Assembly: GCA_030704615.1 (NCBI GenBank)
Contig: CM060732.1
Span: 38,919,053-38,979,052 of the forward strand
Origin: Takakia lepidozioides
Lineage: Eukaryota; Streptophyta; Takakiopsida; Takakiales; Takakiaceae
Reading direction: 5' to 3'
DNA length: 60,000 nucleotides
The notes beneath the pieces were generated by a model. It was not told where the DNA came from, made no database searches, and worked only from the letters and a program-made list of their open reading frames with translations. Below are positions 49,192 to 60,000 of the stretch, one piece after another. Each line of letters begins with the position of its first letter. Position 1 is the first letter of the stretch. Position numbers and translations under genes: made by a program.

Positions 49192-50640
49192 CCCAGGATT
49201 GGCTGATGCAGCTGGTGTTGTGCATCTTTTAATTCTTTTTCATTCACTTACGGACACAGCGACCACATCAAGTATCAATCTCGTTGTCATATCTTTTGGA
49301 AGGTGACCAGCAACATCTGGCCTGCTAATAGTTAAGCTATGTCTCCCAGGTGGCTGTCCCACCATGGAAGCTGAAATCCTTAGATGAACTACAAAGCACT
49401 CAAAAAATGGGTGCTCCAGCAAAGTGCTCCGGGATGGTTCATAAGTTGTGCGCACTGGAAGGCTAATGGTATTCATGCTCAGGAGGTATGGTCAAAATTC
49501 AAAGGCCGAGAATCCATAGGGATGGATTCATTACAAAATTTAGGAAGATCCATTACAAAATCCATTGTTTGACAACATTAGGACCTCCAGTCTTGCAGAC
49601 AACACACCAAAGCTTTTCCCAAGCTCATGCAGCCAAGTAGCCATTCAGGAATCTGGAACAGATTTGTATACTCTGCAGAGGTTGCAGAAACTTGTTATGC
49701 TCACAAAAAAATTATAAGATTCCAACACCGACATCAAAATGCCATGAAATTTTAGGTGCAGGTCGGAATGCAGTTACTGTCCCTGGAAAACCGTTTAGGC
49801 ATTTTTGTGCCTAATAATTATTTAAACCAAACAGACTGCTTAGGCACGTTTCTTAAACCATTTCTCACATTAGGCATCTTCATGCTATACCTTGACCTTA
49901 GTATAGAGGAAACTATGTGTAGATGTGTGAAGGCCTATTCTCTCCTAACCTAGAAATCTCCCTATTCATCCAAAGCGGCGATACTCATTCATCGTATAAT
50001 TTTTTCGGCTTAAAGTACCGTTAAACTGTTACAATGATAGTTCAGCTAGGGTTAGTTTAGGATGGTGGCCTCATCCTGGCCCTTCATTAAATCTAGGGCT
50101 ATGAAAAGGCGCCGCGGGCCTGACCTGTCACGCCTGGCCACGCGGCAGGCAGCAGAAGTTCGGGCTTTTTGTATAAAGACGGCACCCTGACCTGTGCGGT
50201 ATACTTAGGTGTTAGTGTATATGTGTAATTGGTGAACAGGCAATGGATGAGAGTTCATTTGTGTCAGATCCCTGTGTTGATACTCCTCTCACGCATCGCT
50301 CGCTCTTCTTACTTGCCCCTTCGTTGTGAAAAGTTGCTTCTTGAGAGGAAATGAGTATATGCTTCAGGCTCGTTTTGTGGTGGAGAGAAGTCGGGTAGCG
50401 TACAGGCGTTTGGTGGCTCCTGCCCGCTCTGTCAGGCTTAGTTAGGTCTTTTTGGGGGATCTGCACTAATCCCTGCTGCATAGTGCTTCGGTAATCAGTC
50501 TTATCAATGGCGGCTCGTCACCTTGCCGCATTTTTCCTTGCTGCCATGATCTTGCTTTCTCACGCTGTGTCTTGTGTTGTGTTTGCAGGAAATGGCTGCA
50601 GTACATGACCTTACTTGTATAGCTCGCAGAGAGGGAGAGA
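49192..50640. other. non-coding stretch after carboxypeptidase gene
   Basis: No gene supported. Around 50100-50220 a GC-rich block is followed by TTTTTGTATAAAGACGGC, a promoter-like TATA context that could be the LTR promoter of the retroelement to the right. No matching second LTR lies in the window. Confidence 0.3.
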
Positions 50641-52830
50641 GTGTTTCTGTACAGATTAACTGAGTGTTTGCGATTGAGACTAACCCTGTTGTTGATACTC
50701 CTTCTGCTGCCAATCCTGCTGATACTGACCAGACTGATAGCGCGTTGCCTGGCATTGTTGCCTTGCCAGCGTTGCCGTTGCCTGAGCCCAACACTAATGC
50801 TCCAGATCTTGTTGTTCCTTTGGACTTTCGTGGTTCTAGTGATTATGCTAACCTAGTTGAGGCTGAAGTTTGGTTTTAAGTCCCGAAAAGTCCAACAGCT
50901 CCTTAAATAGCTGTGATCCGGAGTACTACAACTTTGACAATTTTGTGGATCCTGGTCCTGAGTACTTTAGTGACAGACGATAGGCGGCAGAACTTGAATG
51001 AGAGATTGAGCTGTCGCAATAAAATGATGATTTGCTTTGTGAAGCTAGTGAGGAAGACTGTCTTTGGTTTGGAAGGATAGAAAAAGATGTTGAGAAAGAC
51101 TTTGATGCATTGTTCAGACACCACAATTCTTTGTTTGTGAGGCCATCACTTGAGGCCTGTGTGGTAGTATCTAGTTTCAACTTCTTCCGAGCAATCTGCC
51201 TAGTTCTAGAGATAGGCAGATTGCTCGAAGGAGTTGGACCTGCGCAACTCTGAGCACTTGCATGTAGGTGTGATCAAATCACGCTTTCTGCATCACCGCG
51301 AGCTAAGTTCCTGGCTTGAACTTGGATTGTATCTACCTCTCTCTGGTATTCGAGGTTCAGAACTTCACCTTGGCCCTGGCCCTGGCCTATCGGGGCAGAA
51401 CTGGCTTTCACTGATATTACAGGGCACGGGGTCCTTGGTGTTAAGAGCTTTGAGATTTCACCTTCAGCTCTGCACGTCGGCACCCACGCACTCTCAACTG
51501 CTCCATGGCTTTAAGGGGTGGAGCCCTGATCGTGCATGCGTCTGACATACTGATTCTGGGTGTGGGTGCTACATTTGCGACCCAACAGGTGGTTCACCAG
51601 TGTGCCTTTTAAGGCTTGATAACTACCCTGTGTCGAGCGTCCTCGCACGAATGTGGCTAGAAGCTAGGGTGACACTGCCCGTGTATGTTTTTGGGCCAAG
51701 AACACTAAAGGCTTGGTTGCGATCTGGTAGACAGGCACATGGATAGTTCAAGGGAGCCGCTTGATGAAGGTGTCCCTGAGATGAGCGAGGGGTCGGACAA
51801 CCTACAGGCAGGTCTTGACCAATGATGAATCTGAACACTGGCGAGGTTTTAGACCCTCGCATGATGGTGTTGTTACGAGATTGAGGGGTGAGGGTTCTGT
51901 TGTTCCACCCGAGTGCTCTGGGGGTAGCCAACCCAACGGATTTTCTAATTTATGTTCAGAATGATGAAGTCGGGGAGGCTGGGCGTGGTGAACCCACAGC
52001 ACAGTCGCAGAGTCAGGTGACGGGTATTGGCAACGCTCCCTCCCATCCTGAGTGGCCACGTCGGTCTCGGACATTCGGGCTACTATGAGTGGGTACGCCA
52101 GCCCCGGTTACTAATGTGGGCTCTAATGTGATGCATGTTCTTGTGATGGGTCTCCCTAATCCCACTCTCGGGGGAGGGACTTCGTCGCCTGTGAGTTCGG
52201 GTTTGCATTTGGGTAGTGTTTTTTCGTTAAAATTCTACTTCTATTGTGGGTTGAGGGGAAGTGATACAAGTGCCCTCCAGCTCATTTATTGGTCAGACCC
52301 CTAGTACCAGCCAGCACCCATGTGGGGGTGCTCTCCCCGTCCAACAAATGGGAAGGCCACCACAGGTTGCAGCCATTCAATCTGTAGGCATGTACGTTGG
52401 TCATATCAGCAATGTAGGGTCCAGAACAGTTCAAACAATGGGAGTGGTACCAATTCCTCCCATGAGTGGAGTGCCACAAAACCACTTACAATCAGCCTAT
52501 CCTGCTGCTCAGCAAAGAGTACTATCACATGCCCTCTCAATGGGCCTGGTGGCATCACATGCAAGTCTGCCACCTTCTACTGCTATTGGGTCAGCTAGTA
52601 GTAGTTTGAGTCATGTTTCTGCATCTGCTGTTAATCATATACATACTGCTAGTATTGCTACTGCTCACACTCGGGCCACAGTTCCCTGCTACCCTGCTCA
52701 TGGATCTATTCTTCTTGGACACATGAACCAAAGCTTGCCCTATCATCCGATCCCTCAGTTGACCACTCAGCCCTATCCAGAATATAACATGGGAGAAGGT
52801 TTTGATAAACTTCAGACTCTTTAAAGTTAT
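50641..52830 (+). pseudogene. possible gag-like region of a Ty3/gypsy element
   Basis: Several short plus-strand frames (for example 50664-50879, 51032-51253 and 52261-52824) are low-complexity or Ser/Ala/Pro-rich. The last is 187 codons with many His, Ser and Pro residues. No CCHC knuckle was found. Assignment as gag rests only on its position before the protease and RT remnants and is weak. Confidence 0.25.
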
Positions 52831-54000
52831 TGCTGATGAGAATGGTGTGCCTGAGAATTGTAACAGTAGCTATCTTGATGATAAGCATGAAGGTATCTCC
52901 TGACTTGTTACATACAGCATTTGGATAATCCCAACTTCAATTGGACATCCTGAAAAGACCTTGTTCAAACCTCCTGAGGCCTCTGGACTGCGTTGCCAAA
53001 CTATCTTCTAGATCTTGCCAGTTTGGGGAATTCTTGTGCAACTTGAATATGGATATGAAGTTTGCTGTCGTTGAGACTTCATGCACCCTGCAGAGAGCGA
53101 CTGCATGTTACAGGTACATTCTCGTTGGCTCATCCTCCAGAACTGGGCTCAGCGTCATCATTTTGTCAATGACAAAACTATGTTAGCAAAAGTAAATCTT
53201 AAGATGGCTTGACTGACAGCAAATCAATGCATCACGCCATATTACAACAATATGTAATAAAATAGTGGCCAAAAATTCAGAAAAATAAAACTAACACCCC
53301 ATAAAAAATGCCTGTATGTCTCTGTATGGAAAATTAGATGGGGAGTGACCTCCCCAAGCCTCCGAAAGGGGGCTGTAGTCGCAAGGCGAAGTGGTCTTAC
53401 TTATGCCAACGACGGCAAGAGTCTTTTCTGTGGACGAAATAATTTGGATCGGAATAAGAAAGGTAAGGTTGGTAGATGGTGGACCTCTTGCCCCCTTCCT
53501 AAGAGTAGTTTAAAGGACTTGAGGTATCTTTAGTTTAAAGGAGGGGAAAAACTACTAGAAACTTGTTTGCTCTTGATCAACTCTCCTTTACTCTCGAACT
53601 GCTTGTCACTTGAACGAACCGTGTCCCTTTAATTTCTCTTTACCTTATATTAGTTTTAATATTTTTGGAAATACTATTATAATTTGGAACTTATTTTAAT
53701 ATAAATGTGAAGTCACCAATATATTGGTACTTTACAGTATTTCTAAATGTGTTTTTAAAAAAAAAATCTCATAATTTCCGACACCCTATATTTTTCTCGT
53801 CAAATAGTAAAATTTGTAAGTGACCTCCCCTTGTTCGGAGGTGCGCCTTATAAAAGGAGATGTCTCGATACTAGGTAACCGAGGAGAGGGAGGGAGGAAA
53901 ATTGTTATGAACTCCCCTGGGTTTCCAGAGGGACCTAGAGTGGAGGGACCTAGAGTGGTTGGTGATAATGGCTATAAGAGAGCGGAGTGTTGTAAGGAGG
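52831..54000. other. unassigned AT-rich stretch
   Basis: No gene seen. GTGACCTCCCC occurs at 53346 and 53820 in direct orientation about 475 bp apart and could bound a small inserted repeat, but no further support is visible. Confidence 0.25.
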
Positions 54001-54007
54001 ATTGCTT

Positions 54008-54942
54008 TTAAGCATTGATGAATTGGGAGAATGGGTATTTTGAAATTATCATATAAATCATTGATACTGGCATTCTGTATGCCGCCCCGGGTTCCGGCAA
54101 TGACGACTGTGAGTGAGCCAATCTTCCATCTCTGTCGACGAATTGCAAAAATGAGTGTCGTTTTTCTAAGATTGAATCGTTGGGGTATCGATCATGGCAG
54201 AATGTAAACTCAATAAAGTGGACGATGAATTGTGGGGATGGTGAGATAGGTGGTGAGGTAGTCCCTGGATAATGAGTAAGTTCGGGCATAAGCCATGACG
54301 GTACAGTGTGGTCTGGTGGCCTCCCCTAGAAGATACCAGTGTTAATGAGTGTGAACCATCGGGATTGGGCTCGTTTTGTGAATAGTTTGTGGAGATACCA
54401 GACTGCTTGGTTGTGTCGAGTGATATGAAGACCATGGAAGACCGGGTGTGTGTATTGGCTCAGGAGGTGCGCCCAGGTATCACGTGCATTGTGGTTTGTG
54501 GAGCATAGTAGGCAGTAAAGTGATCGAAGAGATGTGGCCAGAAAATGTGTTTGCGTTGGTGACCCATGTATTGGGCGTATCTAAATTTGAGTGTCTGGCG
54601 GAATTGTGTGTTAATGGTAGCTTTGATTTGCCAGAAGTGGTTCGAAAGTTTGTGGTCTAATACTTCGGTTTGGGTCAATTTTTTAATATATATTTTGGTA
54701 TGACTGATAGAGGTTGTGGCTTGTTTGTTTGCTTCACGGGTGAGGGTGGCCAAGAAATTGCGTATGGGTCGTGGTGCCGTAGGGTCCGGAATTAGGTGTA
54801 TAAACCAGAAAGGGTGGGTGTGGGCGATGTGAATAGAGTGATATGTTTCAAGTCCACTAACTTCAAAGCCTTGCATTGTCCTCTCAGCAGGTAGATTGCT
54901 GGCCAGCAGAACAGCCCCCTCATGGCCCAATTCCATATCCAT
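54008..54942 (-). pseudogene. C-terminal remnant of a third RT family
   Basis: Minus-strand frames carry pieces that I recall from the C-terminus of a widespread family of non-LTR-like RT proteins: FRYAQYMGHQRKHIFWPHLF, then after frame changes LCPNLLIIQGLP, then FIVHFIEFTFCHDRYPNDSI. At least two frameshifts separate them. The IEFTFCHDRYP part may belong to a restriction-like endonuclease domain. RT itself is not seen, so this is a decayed, truncated copy. Confidence 0.5.
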
Positions 54943-55099
54943 GAGCTAAGCTTTCCCTGCATGGTTGACACATGATGTACTATATTATCTGCTATACTTT
55001 TGAATGTTGTGAGGGTTCTTGGTCTTAAGCTATGTCATGCATCTGGTATTGAGGTATTCATTGCAGATGGATCCAAATATGAGCTTGGCTGGGTCTAGT

Positions 55100-56541
55100 C
55101 ACTGCACCCATCAAGATTCACAAGAAAGAGGTTGCGGTGACCTGCCAGGCCTCTTTCTTGCTAGGCCTTGACTGGATGATTGGAGCTGGTACTACCATGA
55201 ATCTAGCAAATTATTCCGTTCACTTTAACAATGGTGAGGGCCATGAGATAGTGGTACCCTTGAAGGCAGTGAAACTGAAAGCTAGGTCAGTTATAGCCAA
55301 TCTCTCTAGAGTGCAGGCCCTGGTCAAAGAGGTACAACAAAACTCTCACTCCAACCTTAATTGGAATGAACTTTACAAATTTCAGTTTGATCTTCAGCTT
55401 TTGTATCAATGGCAGGTTCCTCTAGTGCTGGTGGAAGGACAGGGGTGCCTATAGCTATTCCCAAAAATTCTACATTGATTCGTGCGCCTGTCAACATCAC
55501 CATTCCTGCTATGACCCAGAAAAAGGTTAAATCTGGCGTCGCCTTCCTGTATCCAGCTGTTCATTTTCTAGAAGTTGAGGGTTGGAAGGAGATTCACTCA
55601 AACAAGTTTGCTTGGTGGCTATCGGTGTCATAGATAGAGGTTATAGGCAGGAAGTCAAGATTTTAATTGCTAATCCTCAGCTCTTTCATGTGACTAATAC
55701 GAAGGGGCAGGTCCTGGCTCGCATCAGTGCCCTACCCATTGCTGAAATACAACAAGTACAAGCTGGCTTTGGGCTAGAAGCCATTGGCATTCAACATAGC
55801 CCTATGGATGTTGTCTTTGATGCAATGGTACCACCACATATTCCTGATCTGAGTCTTGAAAGTAGGACTGCCCTCACCAAAGTGTTGTCTGAAATCAAAT
55901 TAGACACCACCTTCTCCTCATGTCAAAAGAAAATAGTGGAAATGCTTGTTGCTAAGAATCTAGATATCTTCACTCTACTGATTTGGGGCATATTCCCATC
56001 CTTCAACATGACATTGTACTTGAATGACTTCCTATTAAGCGATTTGCTTACCAAAAGAGTGTCAAAGAGTGTGCTATAGTTCAAGAAGAAGTCCAGAAAA
56101 TGCTAGATGCTGGTGTTATTAAGCCATCAGTTTCTCCTTGGGCTAGTCCAATTGTCCTGGTTGGTAAGAAAGACGGCACTACCCACTTTGTGTTGACTTT
56201 AGGAAACTGAATGACATCACCAAGAAAGATGTCTACCCTCTGTAGACCCAGGATAAATGAAACCTTGGATCAATTGCATGGTGCTACAATCTTCTCCTCT
56301 CTTGATGTTGCATCTAGTTTTTGGCAAGTTCCTCTAACAAAAGCAAACCAAAGAAAAGACTTCATTTGTGTGTTGCATGGGCAAATACCAATATGAAACC
56401 ATGCCCTTTGGTTTATGCAATGCCACCTCTACATTCCAACGCCTCATGGACATTGTCTTGGATAATCTTCGCTGGCAGCGTGCCTTAATTTATATCGATG
56501 ATATCAATGTATATTCAGCTAGTTTTGAATCTGCCCATCAC
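55100..56541 (+). mobile_element. Ty3/gypsy-type pol remnant: protease, dUTPase-like, RT
   Basis: Plus-strand pol coding in about five frames. Protease C-terminal part near 55137-55270 (SFLLGLDWMIGAGTTMNLAN). Next a dUTPase-like region at about 55450-55760: IPAMTQKKVKSGVAFLYPA, then AIGVIDRGYRQEVKILIANP and KGQVLARI, matching dUTPase motifs 3 and 4. Then RT at 56085-56541: MLDAGVIKPSVSPWASPIVL, FSSLDVASSFWQV, TMPFGLCNATSTFQRLMD and the catalytic YIDDI. The copy stops just after YIDDI; RNase H and integrase are missing. Frameshifts and stops make it non-functional. Confidence 0.82.
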
Positions 56542-57550
56542 TAGAAGGAAAACGGGGAATAACCACTGGCCCTTTAACCACTACTGTCTTTTCCCACTCT
56601 ATAAACCACTAGTAACCACTTACCAGTGGTTAATCCCGATAAAATGCTATGGTGGCATCACAGACAGTGGTTGGAAGTGGTTTCAACCACTCAGTAGTCC
56701 ACGTGTAATAATCTGTTTTTTTTTTTTGTAATATATTTTAGTTAATAAATATAATATTCCACGTGGACGGGTGGAGTGGTACATTGTGAGTGGTTATAGA
56801 CACCTCAGTGATGGGAAGTGGTTGAAACCACTTGCTACTCCACGTGTAATAATTCAAATTTTATTTATGATTTATGATTTGGAAATCTATTTTAAGTAAT
56901 AATTATAATATTCCACGTGGACAGGACAATGCACGTTGATCTTGAGTGGTTAAAGACACCTCATTGATTTGTATCACTTTGACAGTGGTAGATAGTGGGT
57001 GGTGAAAGGCACTGCAGTAATTGGAACCACTATTCTAGTGGTCGCTCATGAGTGGTTGCCTACACAACAGTGATTGGTACCCCTTTTGTGGTGATACATG
57101 AAAAACTTTAAGTGGTTTGTGCACCTGTGACAAACTTTGAAAAACAGACAAGTGTCCAGACCATTGTAGGATGATGCTATTGAACAAATGATTCCAACAA
57201 TAAACTTTATTCTGATCTGAAACATATTCGTCACCCTCTGAATCACTTTCCTCAACTGGAATAGCGATTGGTTGTACAAATGTCGTTTGAATGTAGGTAG
57301 CCAACATAGCCAGGTCTTCAGTATCTCATGTTAGTTCTAGAATGTTATTGGGTTAAAGACACCTCAGTGATTAGTATCACTTGGACAGTAATACATAGTG
57401 ATTTATTAAAGACACCGCAGTGATTGGTATCACTTGGACGGTAGTAGATTGTGAGTGGTTAAAGACACCTCAGTGACTGGTACCACTCTTGTGGTGATAC
57501 ATGAAAATGTTTTAAGTGGTTTGTGCACATGTGGCCCTGGGTGCACTCTT
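56542..57550. repeat. AGTGGTT/AACCACT-rich repeat region
   Basis: The heptamer AGTGGTT or its complement occurs many times. A unit of the form TTAAAGACACCTCAGTGATT followed by GGTACCACTT recurs in plus orientation near 56791, 56944, 57354, 57404 and 57452. A second unit with CCACGTGTAATAAT (56699, 56840) and ATAATATTCCACGTGGAC (about 56749 and 56907) forms a roughly 140-160-bp tandem duplication. AAGTGGTTGAAACCACTT near 56817 is almost a palindrome. It directly abuts the broken end of the Ty3/gypsy pol. Confidence 0.8.
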
Positions 57551-57837
57551 TATAAACTGTGTGTATCACGTGCGTTCGCCGCCTAATAAAAAAAAACCCA
57601 TGTATACGGGTCCTTGGATAGGTTTATACCCCCCTCTGTACATACTTTTTGAAGATTATAAAACCCCCTCGTGTAAATATACAAAAATTTATAATTTTTA
57701 AAAAGTACCCCCTTCTGTATGTATATTCCCATTTTCCATCATTAAAAAATACCCTCCAATATGTATATGTATGTTTTTATATTATATCGAATTTATTCAT
57801 TTAAAACATAATAAAATCTAATTAATTAATTAAAAAA

Positions 57838-58767
57838 TTATTTGCCTTTGATAAAGTTGTCAAAGACTTTTTGGTCATTTACATCAAGTACATATGTATT
57901 TGACTTGACATTGTACTTTAAACATGCTAACGTGATAATGGAATCCAAATCAACCATCATGTTATCCGTCAAATCGTACGTATAGACCCCTCCTTGAACT
58001 TTTTGGTACCATGCTAACCCAATCTCCATATGAGAAGGACGCTCCAATAAATCAACAGAATCCCTACACTCTACAAACCGCTTATTGATTTTCCTCCACA
58101 TTCTTTGAACCTTGCCCAAATACCAAGTGCCTTTGGTTGCTCCTCTGCAGGTTTTCCCTGGTCTGCCTTTCCTGTTTGTAGTTTGGATCACAGTCTCCTC
58201 ATCAACAAAAAATACAACACAATCCGAACCTAATCCCAAGCTCGTGGCTTTGTTGCTGGTAGTTGGTTTGTTTTCTCGGCAAAACAACATTGATGCACTT
58301 CTTACTCGTGTCAATCTATCCTTGGATAGAGTAGGGTTGCCATTGAGTTGGCTAACCAAAGTGCTCTTGAATATGGTCTTCCCATCTACTTCGACAAATG
58401 GAACTATCGCCTTCCAACCATCTTTCTCTTGTTCAAACTCATCAATGACAGCATCCAGAGTATGTCTCAATTCACTTTGAACAAGTACCTCTTCTGCATG
58501 ATCATCCAAAGGTTGGCTCAAAACATCCTCCATTGAATTCAAATGCCCGCACACCAATTCATCCACCACGACGAGTGCTCACTAGGTGGAACCCCGCACA
58601 CCGGGTTGCGGTGGGGGTGGCTCCACAAGGGATGGTGGTAGCTTAGTGGGACTTGGTGGGGATGGCATAGGACTCACCATGGGGCGGAGACCTTGTGGTG
58701 GGAGTCGTGGGGAGTCTTCGGATTCATCACGTTCCAATAGGGCCGTGGTGGCTGGGCCAAGACTCAC
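57838..58767 (-). pseudogene. unrecognised protein ORF with two in-frame stops
   Basis: The frame from 58569 is open for 243 codons and reads like real protein: VLVQSELRHTLDAVIDEFEQ, EVDGKTIFKSTLVSQLNG, then LSKDRLTRVRSASMLFCREN, a basic RKGRPGKTCRGATKGTWYLG, and hydrophobic-acidic sequence to the end. Directly upstream in the same frame, separated only by TAG TGA (58579-58584), lies a Pro-rich stretch of about 60 codons (RLPPQGLRPMVSPMPSPPSP). The two may once have been one reading frame. I do not recognise it; the KDRLTRV phrase recalls proteins from repeated DNA in other eukaryotes, so a transposon origin is possible. The 57600-57840 flank is very AT-rich. Confidence 0.45.
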
Positions 58768-60000
58768 CGCGACTCATCACCGGGAATCGAGGGTCTTCGT
58801 GTGGTTTCGCCATATAATGGCATGGTTGTTTGTGAAACCCCCGCGGACAGTCACAGAAATATATATAGGGAGTAGTAACCCCGAGAACGGTGCAAGCCCG
58901 TTGGTGACCAAAAACTAGTGAGTAAGCGAGCGAGCCGGAAAGCGACCAAAGAGTGGGGAGTTATTCCGGACTGCCATCTACCAAAGGGAATTTCCACTAG
59001 GCCCAAATTGGTGGAGGGTCTGGGAAGAGTGTTAGAGGACTGTCTGGGACTTAGACACTTATACGGGATTTGTAGGGTACCCTTAATTTTAGCACAGACT
59101 GAGACCAACAGGAGCCTTAGGGGTGACAGCAGCGCACTGCAGAGGGGGGTTACACAGCCCGTCACAGCCGACACAGCCACACAGCCAGTCACAGCCCGAC
59201 ACAGCCAAACACAGTCGCACAGCCAGTCACAGCCCGTCACAGTTTCACACAACCAGTCACAGCTTGACACAGCTGTCACGATCATAGGGAACGGAGAGCA
59301 GGACAGGGAACGACTGTGGGGAACAACACCTGCAAATGGAACATGTTAGTTCACGGACGACGGTTAGTGAGGGAAACGGTTAGAGCCACGGGTAGGAAGA
59401 TAAAGGGAGAAGCAAGGACTGAGTAGGGGGATTTAATGGAGGGATGATTCTGGAAGCACATCAGGGGAAGGACTTCTTGGTGAGGGAAGAGAGGGGATCG
59501 GGCGGAGAGCAAGCATGGAGAGCACGGTGAAGGAGGAGAGATGATTACCAGATGCTTGTTATATGCAAAGCTGTAGTGATATTGTAAAGCAGATTAGAGA
59601 CACAATGGCTTCGGCCTGATACCTGATAAATCATAATTTGATACTTATACGATACAATCACACTGTGTAGAGAGATCTGAGTGAAGCTGTGGAATGAATG
59701 GATAAGTTGAAGGAATCCGATAGATTGATGAAGCAAACTGATACTTAATTATCAATAGTAAGGTAGCTAACATGAATGTGAAAAGGGAAACAAATAGGAA
59801 ACCCCCCATGATACACTAGCTGTAGGTCATGACTGATTGTTCTGAGCGGGCTGAGTACTTAGAGATTTCCAACTCTTCTATCTTGGAGTTTCCGCCTCGG
59901 ATAGCGAAGGGATGGGTGAGTAAAAGCCGCGCGACATTTGGCGACCATACTGGGGATCTGGGTCATGAACAACCAGATGTGACAGGCATCTGGTGGGATC
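58768..60000. other. GC-rich non-coding end, possible LTR or leader
   Basis: No supported gene. It holds a CACAGCC minisatellite (about 59150-59275) and ends with TTTGGCGACCATACTGGGGA (59937-59956), which resembles the TGGCGACC...GGGGA primer-binding sites that follow the 5' LTR in many Ty3/gypsy elements. If so, the sequence to its left would be an LTR and the element would extend beyond the window. Confidence 0.3.
59150..59275. repeat. CACAGCC minisatellite
   Basis: Units of the form CACAGCC, GTCACAGCC and GACACAGCC recur about 14 times in 125 bp with small changes. Confidence 0.85.

Noticed and set aside
53346-53830. Direct GTGACCTCCCC pair as a target-site duplication
   Set aside because: The sequence between shows no mobile-element feature, and the match is only 11 bases.
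58918-59349. Plus-strand ORF with repeated QPVTA/QSHSQ
   Set aside because: The repeats come from the CACAGCC minisatellite; no codon bias or domain supports a protein.

Overview
The window is nuclear DNA from a plant-lineage (streptophyte) eukaryote. Its genes are split by many short GT-AG introns. Three of them encode plant-type proteins: a plastid-type 4-hydroxy-tetrahydrodipicolinate reductase (lysine synthesis), a trihelix (GT-type) transcription factor, and an M14 zinc carboxypeptidase of the plant At5g42320 type. The rest is dominated by decayed non-LTR retrotransposons. I cannot name the species. A charophyte or spore-bearing plant with a repeat-rich genome would fit, but that is inference.

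Layout. 1-5.6 kb: mostly non-coding, with a putative TIR element holding a 52-bp tandem repeat and one charged minus-strand ORF near 3.3 kb. 5.65-10.12 kb (-): DAPB in eight exons, with a 5'-truncated LINE in intron 6 on the opposite strand. 10.1-14.9 kb: no recognised gene. 14.95-15.97 kb (+): trihelix gene, two exons. 16-20.4 kb: unassigned sequence, a LINE copy with a clean 15-bp target-site duplication, and a Lys-rich exon ending in an armadillo-like segment. 20.4-25.25 kb (-): a nearly full-length LINE-A of about 4.8 kb. 26.8-43.2 kb (-): a long unrecognised gene supported by thirteen phase-consistent exons. Its 11.1-kb intron (27.89-39.03 kb) is packed with LINE-A and LINE-B copies, some inverted or permuted. 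43.98-49.19 kb (+): M14 carboxypeptidase, eleven exons. 50-60 kb: a decayed Ty3/gypsy-type element with a dUTPase-like domain between protease and RT, a piece of a third RT family, a repeat region built on AGTGGTT/AACCACT, an unrecognised ORF broken by two adjacent in-frame stops, and a GC-rich end with a minisatellite.

The host genes do not form one pathway. The main story is retrotransposon invasion of introns. LINE-A ends a few bases after its ORF2 stop, leaves 14-15-bp target duplications, and has deposited very short 3'-end-only copies (50-75 bp) as well as long ones. LINE-B ends in CATTT repeats and here has its ORF1-like N-terminus joined directly to RT without an endonuclease domain. 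The most unusual item is the dUTPase-like domain in the Ty3/gypsy pol remnant.
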